This document shows positions 25,992 through 34,384 of a stretch of 50,940 nucleotides of DNA, piece by piece. The position numbers were made by a program, and so were the translations under genes. Source of the DNA: Lentimicrobium sp. L6 (GTDB taxonomy: Bacteria > Bacteroidota > Bacteroidia > Bacteroidales > UBA12170); assembly GCF_013166655.1 (NCBI RefSeq), contig NZ_JABKCA010000037.1:1-50940 (forward strand). The letters are read 5' to 3'. Within the stretch, counting starts at the first letter, position 1; the number at the start of each line of letters is the position of its first letter. The notes under the pieces were generated by a model that worked only from the letters and a program-made list of their open reading frames with translations, had not been told where the DNA came from and searched no databases.

Positions 25992-26498
25992 TTAATCATC
26001 AAATGGATTTACATCAATAGCCTCAAAATATACCTTTGTTTCTGTTGAAAGCTTTGGAACCTTAGCCCAATAAACAAAAGGTATTGAAATGATACCAGAG
26101 CCTGCACACTGATTTTCCATAGAGTATTTCACATACATTTTAACTTCATCTTTTTGTGTATTCCTACATACCCATGCCATTGTATTAATGCCTTGGCCAG
26201 AACCTCCCCCTCCCATGCCTAAAAGAGTGTGTTTTTCAAAATCTACCTCTATTGGCTTATGCTCTGACATTAAAGAATCATATTGAGTTTGTCTCCTTAT
26301 GACTATTGGAGAATTATTAAAGTCAAAACCAGTAATAGATCCTTCAATTATTTCAGCAACTGTCCATTCATTATAACCATTATCACAGAAAGGTTGGCCA
26401 AGTGATTTAGTATTACATTTACCACAGCTAAAAAACAAAGAAGAGATACAAAGAATAAATAGAATTAGTTTGATTGTGTTTCTATAGATTGATATCAT
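25992..26498 (-). CDS. Lipoprotein, unknown function
   Basis: From ATG 26498 the product has 168 residues. Residues 1-25 are a lipoprotein signal (LILFILCISSLFFSC, Cys lipidated). The mature part contains a second Cys cluster (CGKCNTK, QPFCDNGYNEW), GGGGSGQGINTMAW, and CRNTQKDEVKMYVKY. An upstream frame from 26579 is rejected because the -7 box at 26526-26533 lies inside it. Family unrecognised. It is divergent from the riboflavin operon. Confidence 0.7.
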   Translation of the reverse strand: MISIYRNTIKLILFILCISSLFFSCGKCNTKSLGQPFCDNGYNEWTVAEIIEGSITGFDFNNSPIVIRRQTQYDSLMSEHKPIEVDFEKHTLLGMGGGGSGQGINTMAWVCRNTQKDEVKMYVKYSMENQCAGSGIISIPFVYWAKVPKLSTETKVYFEAIDVNPFDD

Positions 26499-26525
26499 TC
26501 GAATCTGATTTTGGTTAATGATAAC

Positions 26526-26533
26526 CAAAGATA
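26526..26533 (-). promoter_or_regulatory. -7 promoter element of the lipoprotein gene
   Basis: TATCTTTG on the minus strand, 27 bases before ATG 26498. It decides the start codon. Confidence 0.6.
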
Positions 26534-26643
26534 TAACCTTTTTGCTATTGCTATAAATCGATTGGCTATTTAAACCCATTCCAAAATACCAACATTAAAT
26601 AGCTATTTTGCATTTGTTAACATCCATATCCATAAAAATGAGA

Positions 26644-26651
26644 TACTTTTG
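26644..26651 (+). promoter_or_regulatory. -7 promoter element of the riboflavin operon
   Basis: TACTTTTG, exact consensus, 16 bases before the first base of the riboswitch P1 stem. No good -33 box at the standard spacing. Confidence 0.6.
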
Positions 26652-26667
26652 CAACGTAATAAAAAAA

Positions 26668-26788
26668 TTCTTCAGGGCAGGGTGTAATTCCCGACCGGCG
26701 GTGATAGTCCGCGACTCATGACGATAATCGTCACGATTGATTTGGTGAAATTCCAATACCGACAGTAAAGTCTGGATGATAGAAGAAG
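26668..26788 (+). promoter_or_regulatory. FMN riboswitch (RFN element)
   Basis: The conserved RFN landmarks occur in order: TTCTTC (P1 5' side, 26668-26673), AGGGCAGGGTGTAATTCCCG, ACCGGCGGTGATAGTCCGCG, a variable hairpin (ATGACGATAATCGTCA), TTGATTTGGTGAAATTCCAA, ACCGACAGTAAAGTCTGGAT and GAAGAA closing P1 (26782-26787). FMN binding switches off the riboflavin genes. Together with the terminator at 26829-26861 it controls ribD-ribE-ribBA-ribH. Confidence 0.97.
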
Positions 26789-26828
26789 ATTTACAGATGA
26801 ATAGCCTATTTTGGCTTTTCTTTGCACT

Positions 26829-26861
26829 GCCCTGTCGACCAAAAATACGAGGGCTTTTTTT
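26829..26861 (+). terminator. Riboswitch expression-platform terminator
   Basis: GCCC and TCG of the 5' arm pair with CGA and GGGC of the 3' arm, with TG bulged; seven T follow and end at the ribD ATG. The T tract abuts the start codon, so the hairpin could block ribosome access as well as stop transcription. Confidence 0.72.
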
Positions 26862-27974
26862 ATGTCAAAGAAATCAGCAAACTTTAGCAAGTTTGACCAA
26901 AAAATGATGAAACGCTGCCTTGAGCTCGCTGCACAAGGAAGTGGTTTTACAGCTCCTAATCCTATGGTAGGTGCAGTTATCACAAAAGATGATGAAATCA
27001 TCTCAGAAGGTTTTCATGAGTATTATGGTGGGCCTCACGCCGAAATTAGAGCTATTGAAAATGCTAGCCAAGACTTAAAAGGAGCACATTTATATGTGAA
27101 CCTAGAACCCTGCTCCCATCAAGGCAAAACCCCTCCTTGCTCCCTTGCACTTGTCAAACAAGGATTTTCTAAAGTATTTATTGCCAATATCGACCCCAAC
27201 CCTTTAGTGTCTGGAAAAGGAATTAAAATATTAAAGAAAGCTGGCATTGAAGTGGTAACTGGCTTATTGGAAAAAGAGGGATTAAAACTGAATGAAAAAT
27301 TCTTCCATTTTATCCAATATAAAACTCCATTCATCGCCCTTAAAACGGCTACTAGTTTAGACGGTAAAATTGCCACTTATAGTGGGGAGAGTCAATGGAT
27401 TACCAGTGCTGAAAGCAGAAAAGTAGTTCATCAATTGAGACAAGATTATACAGCCATTTTAGTAGGAATAAATACCGTATTAAAAGACGATCCCGCCCTT
27501 ACAGTAAGATTAGACAAAGAAGTAAAAAACCCTATTAAAGTAGTGGTGGACACCACTTTAAAAACCCCTCATGGATTTAAAATACTCGATGACAAAGCTC
27601 CTTTGATTATTGCAACTACTCGTATGGCAAGCCAAGCTCGTATAGCTGAATTTGAAGAATACAAAAACGTTCAAGTTTGGGTTTGTCCATTAAAAGATGG
27701 AGTAGTAAACTTGGAGTACTTACTCGAAAAACTAGGAGAAGAAGGTATTGATAGTTTGATAGTTGAAGGTGGTGGCTCTATCAACTTCAGTGTTTTACAA
27801 CATCACCTTCCTCAAAAAATATATGCATTTATCGCTCCCAAAATTATAGGAGGAATGAATTCGAAATCATCTTTTACAGGTAAAGGAATCAAACATTTAG
27901 GCGATGTTCCAGAATTAAAAGAGGTTCATTATAAAACTATTGGAAACGATTTATTAATGGAGGGCTATTTTTAA
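26862..27974 (+). CDS. ribD: Bifunctional riboflavin deaminase/reductase
   Basis: A 370-residue enzyme for the second and third steps of riboflavin synthesis. The deaminase half carries the zinc site: HAEIRAIENA (His) and LEPCSHQGKTPPC (two Cys, about residues 80-92). The reductase half begins near residue 150 (PFIALKTATSLDGKIATYSG) with SQWITSAESRKVVHQLR and VEGGGSINFSVL. The start at ATG 26862 is used, since the longer frame would start inside the riboswitch expression platform. The stop overlaps ribE by one base. Confidence 0.96.
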   Translation: MSKKSANFSKFDQKMMKRCLELAAQGSGFTAPNPMVGAVITKDDEIISEGFHEYYGGPHAEIRAIENASQDLKGAHLYVNLEPCSHQGKTPPCSLALVKQGFSKVFIANIDPNPLVSGKGIKILKKAGIEVVTGLLEKEGLKLNEKFFHFIQYKTPFIALKTATSLDGKIATYSGESQWITSAESRKVVHQLRQDYTAILVGINTVLKDDPALTVRLDKEVKNPIKVVVDTTLKTPHGFKILDDKAPLIIATTRMASQARIAEFEEYKNVQVWVCPLKDGVVNLEYLLEKLGEEGIDSLIVEGGGSINFSVLQHHLPQKIYAFIAPKIIGGMNSKSSFTGKGIKHLGDVPELKEVHYKTIGNDLLMEGYF

Positions 27975-28636
27975 TGTTTACAGGATTAATAGAAGAAGTA
28001 GGAGAAATAAGTAGCATCAGAGCTGGCCAAAATTCTTATCAATTTACCATTAAAGCCAATAAAGTTTTAGAGGATGTAAAAATTGGAGATAGTGTCTGTA
28101 CCAATGGAGCATGTCTTACAGTTACAGCCATCACATCTCAAAGATTTACCGTCGACATAATGTCTGAAACGGTTGAAAAAACCAATTTCTCGGAATTAAA
28201 AATCGGTTCAAAAGTAAATCTAGAAAGAGCCTTAAGGCTATCCGATAGGTTAGGAGGTCACTTGGTTTCAGGACATATAGATGGCATTGGAAAAGTAAAA
28301 GCCATTCATAAAGATGATATTGCTTGGCGGATTCATATTAGTACTACAGCCTTTATTCTTCATCAAATTCTAGATAAAGGCTCCATTGCTATCGATGGAA
28401 TCTCTCTAACTATTATAAAAGTTGAAGACGATTCTTTTGAAGTTTCCATTATTCCACACACCGCACAAGAAACTACCCTTTTAGGAAAAAACATAAACGA
28501 TACTGTCAACCTGGAAACAGATATGATAGGAAAATATGTGCAGAGGTTTTTATCTCCAAGCACAGCACAAACCAAAAACCAACCAAAGAAATCATTCGAT
28601 ATGGATTTCTTAGCTAAAAATGGATTTTTATCATGA
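27974..28636 (+). CDS. ribE: Riboflavin synthase alpha chain
   Basis: A 220-residue enzyme that dismutates two 6,7-dimethyl-8-ribityllumazines to riboflavin. It begins with the diagnostic MFTGLIEEVGEI and contains two lumazine-binding repeats: GDSVCTNGACLTVTAI (about 38-53) and GHLVSGHIDGIGKV (about 95-108) followed by KGSIAIDGISLTI in the second. The C-terminal extension of about 20 residues (NQPKKSFDMDFLAKNGFLS) is typical. Overlaps ribBA by 4 bases. Confidence 0.97.
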   Translation: MFTGLIEEVGEISSIRAGQNSYQFTIKANKVLEDVKIGDSVCTNGACLTVTAITSQRFTVDIMSETVEKTNFSELKIGSKVNLERALRLSDRLGGHLVSGHIDGIGKVKAIHKDDIAWRIHISTTAFILHQILDKGSIAIDGISLTIIKVEDDSFEVSIIPHTAQETTLLGKNINDTVNLETDMIGKYVQRFLSPSTAQTKNQPKKSFDMDFLAKNGFLS

Positions 28637-29856
28637 ACAAGATATTCAACACCATAGAGGAAGCTATTGCCGACATAAAAATGGGCAAAATGGTCATTGT
28701 AGTCGATGACGAGCAGCGAGAGAACGAAGGTGATTTAATTATGGCCGCAGAAATGGTCAGCCCCGAAGCTATCAATTTTATGGCCAAAGAAGCTGGCGGA
28801 TTAATTTGTACACCTATGACCGGAGAAAGGCTACAAGCCTTGAAACTTGGTAAGATGGTGGAAAACAATACTGATTCCCATCAGACAGCTTTTACAGTAA
28901 GTGTTGATGCCATGGAAACTACCACAGGTATCAGTGCCCACGAAAGAGCTCATACCATTCAGCAATTAATTAATTCTGAGGCTTTTGCCGAGGATTTCAA
29001 AAGACCTGGTCATATTTTTCCTCTGGAAGCAAAATCTGGTGGAGTCATACAAAGAGCAGGCCATACCGAAGCAGCTGTTGACTTAGCAAGACTAGCTGGT
29101 CTTTATCCTGCTGGTGTCATTTGCGAAATCATGAACGAAGATGGTAGTATGGCTCGAGTTCCTGATTTGGAAATTTACAAGAAGAAACATGACTTAAAAT
29201 TAATCACCATTGCTGCCCTCATTGAATATCGTCGTCGGCACGAAAGCTCTGTGGAGAAAATCACAAGCGTAGAGCTCCCCAATAAATGGGGTGATTTTAT
29301 CGCTCACGGATTTCTAAGTAAGAATAATGGTGAAGAACATATTGCAGTTAGTTCAAAAGATTTTAATCCTGAAAAGGCTGTGTTAGTGCGAGTGCATTCT
29401 GAATGTTTAACAGGTGATGTTTTCGGAAGTCATCGATGTGATTGTGGTGAACAAAGAGACGAGTCTATGAAACGTATTGCTGCTGACTCCAATGGTGTTC
29501 TCATTTATTTAAGACAAGAAGGACGAGGAATTGGGCTCAATAATAAATTAAAAGCTTATAAACTTCAAGAAGCGGGAATGGATACCGTAGAAGCCAATGA
29601 AGCTTTAGGTTTTGCTCCAGATTTAAGAGATTATAAAGCCGCTGCAGACATGCTTAGAGAATTAAGGGTAAAAAAGGTTCGTTTACTTACCAATAACCCA
29701 GATAAAGTTCATTCTCTGGAAAACTATGGAATCGAAGTAGTAGAACGCGTTCATATTGAAGCTAATCACCATGAAAGAAATGCTTTTTACATGGCAACAA
29801 AGGCTAGTAAGATGGGACATGTTCTTAGAAATTTGGATGTGAAAGTGAAAAGTTAA
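28633..29856 (+). CDS. ribBA: Bifunctional DHBP synthase / GTP cyclohydrolase II
   Basis: A 407-residue fused enzyme that supplies both branches of riboflavin synthesis. The DHBP half has VDDEQRENEGDLIMAAEMV (about residues 24-42), AGGLICTPMTGERL and GHTEAAVDLARLAG. The GTP cyclohydrolase II half (about residue 205 on) has VRVHSECLTGDVFGSHRCDC with zinc Cys residues, YLRQEGRGIGL and a YGIEVVERV C-terminal motif. The family needs Mg and Zn. ATGA overlap with ribE implies translational coupling. Confidence 0.97.
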   Translation: MNKIFNTIEEAIADIKMGKMVIVVDDEQRENEGDLIMAAEMVSPEAINFMAKEAGGLICTPMTGERLQALKLGKMVENNTDSHQTAFTVSVDAMETTTGISAHERAHTIQQLINSEAFAEDFKRPGHIFPLEAKSGGVIQRAGHTEAAVDLARLAGLYPAGVICEIMNEDGSMARVPDLEIYKKKHDLKLITIAALIEYRRRHESSVEKITSVELPNKWGDFIAHGFLSKNNGEEHIAVSSKDFNPEKAVLVRVHSECLTGDVFGSHRCDCGEQRDESMKRIAADSNGVLIYLRQEGRGIGLNNKLKAYKLQEAGMDTVEANEALGFAPDLRDYKAAADMLRELRVKKVRLLTNNPDKVHSLENYGIEVVERVHIEANHHERNAFYMATKASKMGHVLRNLDVKVKS

Positions 29857-29938
29857 TAGTGAAAAACTAAAAGTTATTAGTTTCTAGCTACCAGCCATTT
29901 GCAAAAGCTAATTAAAAAAAAATAAATACATATACAAA

Positions 29939-30400
29939 ATGAAAATAATAGAAGGTAAATTAACAGCTGGAAATAACCGATTTGGTATTATTGTAGGTCG
30001 TTTCAATGAGTTTATAGGTGGCAAATTATTAGAAGGAGCGATTGATGCGCTAAAAAGACACGATGTCAATGAGGAGAATGTTGAAATTGCATGGGCTCCT
30101 GGTGCTTTTGAGATTCCATTGGTAGCACAAAAAATGGCTCAAACTGGTCGATTCGATGCCATTATCTGCTTGGGTGCTGTCATCCGTGGTTCAACCCCTC
30201 ACTTTGATTTTGTTTCTTCTGAAGTTTCTAAAGGAATAGCTTCTGTTTCTATGGCAGAAGGATTACCAGTTATCTTTGGTGTTCTTACTACAGATAGTAT
30301 TGAACAAGCTATTGAAAGAGCAGGAACAAAGGCTGGGAATAAAGGCTTTGAAGCAGCTATGGGAGCCATTGAGATGGTTAACTTATTGAATGAAATATAA
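29939..30400 (+). CDS. ribH: 6,7-Dimethyl-8-ribityllumazine synthase
   Basis: A 153-residue subunit of a large icosahedral or pentameric enzyme. It contains [39 protein letters not shown] (about residues 47-65), [20 protein letters not shown] and [20 protein letters not shown] with the [10 protein letters not shown] loop. The 82-base gap after ribBA contains degenerate TTAGC-like words and an A-rich tract but no promoter box. Terminator follows. Confidence 0.97.
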   Translation: MKIIEGKLTAGNNRFGIIVGRFNEFIGGKLLEGAIDALKRHDVNEENVEIAWAPGAFEIPLVAQKMAQTGRFDAIICLGAVIRGSTPHFDFVSSEVSKGIASVSMAEGLPVIFGVLTTDSIEQAIERAGTKAGNKGFEAAMGAIEMVNLLNEI

Positions 30401-30433
30401 ACATTTAAAGAAGTTTTATCTAGTCAACGCTAT

Positions 30434-30464
30434 AAAACGCAAGCTTCGGTTTGCGTTTTTTTTT
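30434..30464 (+). terminator. Intrinsic terminator of the riboflavin operon
   Basis: AAAACGCAAG... pairs with ...TTGCGTTTT and closes on C-TTCG-G, a very stable tetraloop, then runs into nine T. It lies about 34 bases after the ribH stop. Confidence 0.9.
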
Positions 30465-30564
30465 AATTTAAGAATGTTCAAATATTCGAAGATAGGATTG
30501 AAAACTTCAAATTGCTATCCTACAATGACAATGAAAAACCTTATTTTTACACAAAATTTATTGC

Positions 30565-31362
30565 ATGCAAAAACAAATTATATTTCAAAATAAAAATATC
30601 AATTATCAAATTGAAGGTCAGGGAGAATGCATCGTATTATTACACGGATTTATGGAAGACCTTGGCATGTGGAATTACCACTCCGAGGAACTTTCGAAGA
30701 ATTATCAAGTTCTTTGCATCGACTTACCAGGGCATGGTGAAACAGGAATATGGAGCAAAAGTCATGGAATGGACTTTATGGCCGAAATAGTAGAACAAGT
30801 TTTACTTGCCGAAACCATTGAAAAATGTATCATGGTGGGACACAGCATGGGTGGATATACCACACTAGCTTTCGCTGAAAAGTATCCACAGCGCTTGAAT
30901 GGTTTTGGATTATTCCATAGCCACAGTATGGCGGATTCTGATGAAGCTAAAAAAAATAGAGAGCGGACTATAGAAATAGTAAAGCAAGAAAAAATGAGCT
31001 TCATCAATCAATTTATTCCTTCTCTTTTTGCGGAAAATAATCAGTTAATGTTTAAAAAGGAGATTGAGAATCAAATTGAAATGGCTAATGCCATGAATCC
31101 CAAAGGAATAATAGCTGCTTTAGCAGGTATGAAAGAGAGAACAATGCGTTTGGATGTAATAGCATTTTCAAAAGTTCCTGTATTGTTTATTCTAGGTAAG
31201 AAAGACAGTAGAATTGCTATTGATCATGCATTGGCTCAAGCTTCAATAGCTCCTTTAGCACAAATTACTATTTTAGGGAACTCTGGACATATGGGATGGC
31301 TAGAAGAAAAAAGCAAAACTACAACCGCCATCAAAGGTTTTTGTGAATTTTGCTTCAGTTAA
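30565..31362 (+). CDS. Alpha/beta-hydrolase, MenH/BioH-like size class
   Basis: A 265-residue cytoplasmic alpha/beta-hydrolase. It has GECIVLLHGFMEDLGMW (oxyanion loop, about residues 19-35), CIDLPGHGETG, the nucleophile elbow GHSMGGYTTLAFAEKYP with Ser near 96, FILGKKDSRI (Asp), and GNSGHMGWLEE (His near 247). This is the standard layout of class-I esterases, haloalkane-dehalogenase relatives and MenH; none can be singled out. Downstream of the riboflavin terminator and before a convergent small gene. Confidence 0.88.
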   Translation: MQKQIIFQNKNINYQIEGQGECIVLLHGFMEDLGMWNYHSEELSKNYQVLCIDLPGHGETGIWSKSHGMDFMAEIVEQVLLAETIEKCIMVGHSMGGYTTLAFAEKYPQRLNGFGLFHSHSMADSDEAKKNRERTIEIVKQEKMSFINQFIPSLFAENNQLMFKKEIENQIEMANAMNPKGIIAALAGMKERTMRLDVIAFSKVPVLFILGKKDSRIAIDHALAQASIAPLAQITILGNSGHMGWLEEKSKTTTAIKGFCEFCFS

Positions 31363-31445
31363 TTTCTTGTTTTAAGTAAAGACCCTAAGGGTCATTCTAT
31401 TATGCCCCTTATAATATACTTATTATTATAAAAACATATACAATA

Positions 31446-31658
31446 CTACATCGTAAACTTACTTTTTGTTTTATCCCAACGAATATATACAGCGTCTGGA
31501 TGTTTACCAATAAACTGTAAATATTGTTCTGCAATTGCTGGATTAACTTCTAAGTATTTTTGATAAGTGGTATATTTCCCCTTATGGATAGTCATGATTT
31601 TCTTACCACGTTCTGTATAATCCTTCCCTTGGAAAAGTTTGCCAAATAATTTACTCAT
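31446..31658 (-). CDS. Small conserved-looking basic protein, unknown function
   Basis: A 70-residue protein, MSKLFGKLFQGKDYTERGKK followed by a region of mixed helices and ending IRWDKTKSKFTM. Basic and without membrane segments. Coding is supported by a TAnnTTTG box 44 bases before ATG and by an undisturbed frame, though the length alone would not prove it. I do not recognise a family. Convergent with the hydrolase, with a GACCCTAAGGGTC hairpin between (31381-31393). Confidence 0.6.
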   Translation of the reverse strand: MSKLFGKLFQGKDYTERGKKIMTIHKGKYTTYQKYLEVNPAIAEQYLQFIGKHPDAVYIRWDKTKSKFTM

Positions 31659-31701
31659 ATTCTTTGTGTTTTGGTGTAATGTGTATTCAATTTGTGTGTG
31701 T

Positions 31702-31709
31702 CAAATTTA
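31702..31709 (-). promoter_or_regulatory. -7 promoter element (TAAATTTG on minus strand)
   Basis: TAnnTTTG match 43 bases before the 70-residue protein ATG. Confidence 0.55.
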
Positions 31710-31968
31710 TTAAAAAAGATATCTTTCAGAAAACTAAATCGTTTTAAATTTTCTGAGTTATGCACAAGACATGTTGATAAATAAAAAGTTGGCTATTTTC
31801 AAATATTTCACAACTCACTAAGTGCCATACACATAAATGCATAACCATAATGAAATTGAATAGAAACAAACAAAATGGCATAGAATTAACGAACCAATTC
31901 TCATTCTATTGTTTATAATTTCATTTTCCTCTAAAAAATTTTCAAAACGGAATAGAGAAGAATAATAC

Positions 31969-31976
31969 TACTTTTG
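31969..31976 (+). promoter_or_regulatory. -7 promoter element TACTTTTG
   Basis: Exact match. Its last bases overlap the TTG at 31974, which could otherwise be read as a start; ATG 31992 is downstream by 15 bases. Confidence 0.6.
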
Positions 31977-31991
31977 CAAAAAAACCTAATC

Positions 31992-32591
31992 ATGAATTTT
32001 TTGCAAAAATACTGGGTCAAACAAAAGAAGAAATCTTGGTGGGCTTGGGTGTCTGATATATTCTTTATTCTTTTATTCGCAGGCCTTTTAATTCCTGCTA
32101 CTCGAACTCCCATCATGGTATTCATTAAAGAATTAACCAATTTTGCACCTTCAGTTTCAGCTGACGATCAGTATGGTGAATTATCACCTATTGATTATCA
32201 ATGGACCTTATTAAATGGTGATAATCAAAAAATCCAACTAAAAGAATTATCAGACAAACCCATTCTTATTAATTTCTGGGCAACTTGGTGTCCACCTTGT
32301 ATTGCTGAAATGCCTTCTTTTGAGAGATTGCAAAATGATTATGGCGACAAAGTATATTTTCTATTTATCAGTAATGAAAACCAAAGTATTACAAGAAATT
32401 TTTTAAAAGACAAGAATTGGGATTTAAAATCTTACCGCCCACTAGATCAAGAACCTAGTCAACTTTCTAGCACAAGTCTTCCAACCACCTATATTATAAA
32501 TAAAGAAGGTATCATCGTTGTGAAAGAAACTGGAAATAAAAAATGGGACAGCCAAAAAGTAAGGGATTTACTTGATGAACTTATAAAGTAA
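31992..32591 (+). CDS. TlpA/ResA-like membrane-anchored thioredoxin
   Basis: A 199-residue protein with a positively charged N-terminus and a signal anchor (about residues 18-36, WVSDIFFILLFAGLLIP). The extracytoplasmic thioredoxin domain follows, with PILINFWATWCPPCIAEMP (CxxC near residue 92), YFLFISNENQS and a cis-Pro region SLPTTYIINKEGIIV. Family members maintain reduced cysteines in cytochrome c maturation or other periplasmic redox tasks. No ccm genes are adjacent. Start chosen after the -7 box. Confidence 0.88.
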   Translation: MNFLQKYWVKQKKKSWWAWVSDIFFILLFAGLLIPATRTPIMVFIKELTNFAPSVSADDQYGELSPIDYQWTLLNGDNQKIQLKELSDKPILINFWATWCPPCIAEMPSFERLQNDYGDKVYFLFISNENQSITRNFLKDKNWDLKSYRPLDQEPSQLSSTSLPTTYIINKEGIIVVKETGNKKWDSQKVRDLLDELIK

Positions 32592-32664
32592 CACCCCAAA
32601 TTGATGGAGGCCAAAAGCCAAAACCCAATATCAAATTTCGACTTCTTACCCCTAAATGATATCA

Positions 32665-33054
32665 TCAATCGTTATACTGCGAACAAGATTCACTTAAAGA
32701 AAGTGAGGAGCTAGCTGAATTCCCAGTTATACTAATAGAAATACTTCCATTTGTGGTAGTAGCATCTGCTGTAAGCGCTATAGTACTTCCAGCTTCTCCT
32801 GAAGCACTTAGGGTCCATGGAAGTGTAGGATTAGTGAGTATTTGTTCTGATCCTGCAATAGAATAAGTGATTTTAGTACAATTAGCATCCCCAGTTTTAA
32901 CAACAGTGAAGACCAGTCCCATATCCGTATCGAGGGTATCACTCTTTATAAGGTTGCATGTTTTTGTTTCTGGGTCATCGTCTTTTTTGCAAGAGTTAGT
33001 TAATAAAGCAAAGCCGATAAGGAGAATGCTCAATAGTAAAATATTCTTTTTCAT
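32665..33054 (-). CDS. Small lipoprotein, unknown function
   Basis: A 129-residue protein. Its signal peptide ends in the lipobox LLTNSC (Cys near residue 22), followed by an acidic KKDDDPETKT linker. The mature part is rich in Ser and Thr (ISISITGNSASSSLSLSES), with three Cys residues, and has a beta-sandwich look (VFTVVKTGDANCTKITYSI). No family recognised. The upstream TAACTTTA is one base off the -7 consensus. Confidence 0.75.
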   Translation of the reverse strand: MKKNILLLSILLIGFALLTNSCKKDDDPETKTCNLIKSDTLDTDMGLVFTVVKTGDANCTKITYSIAGSEQILTNPTLPWTLSASGEAGSTIALTADATTTNGSISISITGNSASSSLSLSESCSQYND

Positions 33055-33340
33055 TATTTAAAAGTTTAATGTGTTGCATAGTAAAGTTAAGGAAAAATAT
33101 AGCTCTCACTCCTTATTATCCATATTTTCTTTGAACGAATAAACACACTTCTCAAAAGAAATTTCATTCATATAGCAAGACTCTGATTACGAATATGATC
33201 ATAAACGCAATGTTTCGCTTCGTCAAAAAAACTAGAAAATAGAATTACCTAAATACAGCAAAAACTACTGAAATAATAAGAGTTAAGCCAAATAAAGTGA
33301 TCAATTAGGAGCAATATATAGAATGATATTCCATAAAAGG
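33055..33340. other. Intergenic region, 286 bases
   Basis: No gene or strong hairpin seen. Weak AT-rich promoter-like words only. Confidence 0.4.
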
Positions 33341-34384
33341 TTAAAAATCCTCCTCTTCCTTTCGTTTCACCAATTCTTTGGTAGAAAGAAGTCCACAAGC
33401 CGCAAAAATGTCTTGTCCACGAGAAGCTCTAATGGTAGTCATGATGCCTTTTTTCTTAAGGTCTGCTTGGAATTTGAGGATGGTTTCATCATCGGAACCC
33501 AATAGAGGAGTTCCTGGAATGGGATGAAATCTTATTAGATTGATTCGAGATTTAATACCATTTAGAATTCTGGCCAATTGGTCAACTTGAGTTTTTCCAT
33601 CGTTGAAATCTTTGAACATGATATACTCAAAACTCACTCGTCTTTGCCCACCAAACTCAAAATTACTAATCACTTCCAATAATTTCGGTAGATTATATAC
33701 ATTTTCTATGGGCATAATCTTTTTACGTTCCTCTTCAAAAGGAGAATGCAGACTAATAGCCAAATGCGCTTCTGATTTCTCCAAGAAAGTTTTCATTGCA
33801 GGAATGATACCAATGGTAGAAACGGTAATTCTCCTTGGACTCCAAGCCATTCCATAATCAGCAGTAAGAATCTCAATACTTCTCAAAACATTATCTAGAT
33901 TATCAAAAGGCTCTCCCATTCCCATATATACCACATTGGTCAATTGGTCGAATTCTGGAAGACTATAAATTTGATTCAAGATTTCGCCAGTTGATAAGTT
34001 AGCTTGGAAACCTTGTTTTCCCGTCATACAGAATAAACAGCCCATTTTACAGCCTACTTGAGAAGAAACACAAAGTGTTGCACGGTCTCTATCTGGAATA
34101 AAAGCAGCCTCAATAAAATGGCTACCTCTTACATGAAAAAGATATTTCTTAGTTCCGTCAACTGATTTTTGTACAGTTCCATGCTCCACTCTTTCCAATT
34201 GATATTTCTCATCTAATAAAGCCTTGGCCTTTTTAGAGATATTATGCATATCCTCAAATGTTCGAGCATTATTTTTATACATCCACTCTGCTAATTGAGT
34301 TCCAATAAACTTTGCCAAACCTAAGCCTACAACCAGTTCTTGTAATTCTTTTTTCGTTTTACCGAATATATTTTCTTTTACCAT
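33341..34384 (-). CDS. rlmN: 23S rRNA (A2503-C2)/tRNA (A37-C2) methyltransferase
   Basis: A 347-residue radical SAM enzyme. The cluster motif CKMGCLFCMTGKQGF (three Cys, about residues 112-119) binds the 4Fe-4S cluster. The N-terminal helical domain starts FGKTKKELQELVVGLG and the C-terminal RGQDIFAACGLLSTKE supplies the methylated Cys. Other motifs: VVYMGMGEPFDN, RRITVSTIGI and LIRFHPIPGTP. Members improve decoding fidelity. Its ATG shares a base with the ferredoxin reductase stop, so the two form an operon, fitting because the radical SAM cluster must be reduced. Confidence 0.97.
   Translation of the reverse strand: MVKENIFGKTKKELQELVVGLGLAKFIGTQLAEWMYKNNARTFEDMHNISKKAKALLDEKYQLERVEHGTVQKSVDGTKKYLFHVRGSHFIEAAFIPDRDRATLCVSSQVGCKMGCLFCMTGKQGFQANLSTGEILNQIYSLPEFDQLTNVVYMGMGEPFDNLDNVLRSIEILTADYGMAWSPRRITVSTIGIIPAMKTFLEKSEAHLAISLHSPFEEERKKIMPIENVYNLPKLLEVISNFEFGGQRRVSFEYIMFKDFNDGKTQVDQLARILNGIKSRINLIRFHPIPGTPLLGSDDETILKFQADLKKKGIMTTIRASRGQDIFAACGLLSTKELVKRKEEEDF

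Larger units (their letters stand above)
31659..31991. other. Intergenic region between divergent promoters
   Basis: No gene. Apart from the two -7 boxes listed separately, I see a 12-bp palindrome AAAGATATCTTT near 31716-31727 and an A/T-rich middle. A CACTAAGTGCC word near 31815 resembles the interspersed repeat core near the met genes but is too short to call. Confidence 0.45.

Noticed and set aside
30512-30790. 92-codon frame overlapping the alpha/beta-hydrolase
   Set aside because: It is in the wrong frame within a gene with a full hydrolase motif set; a shadow.
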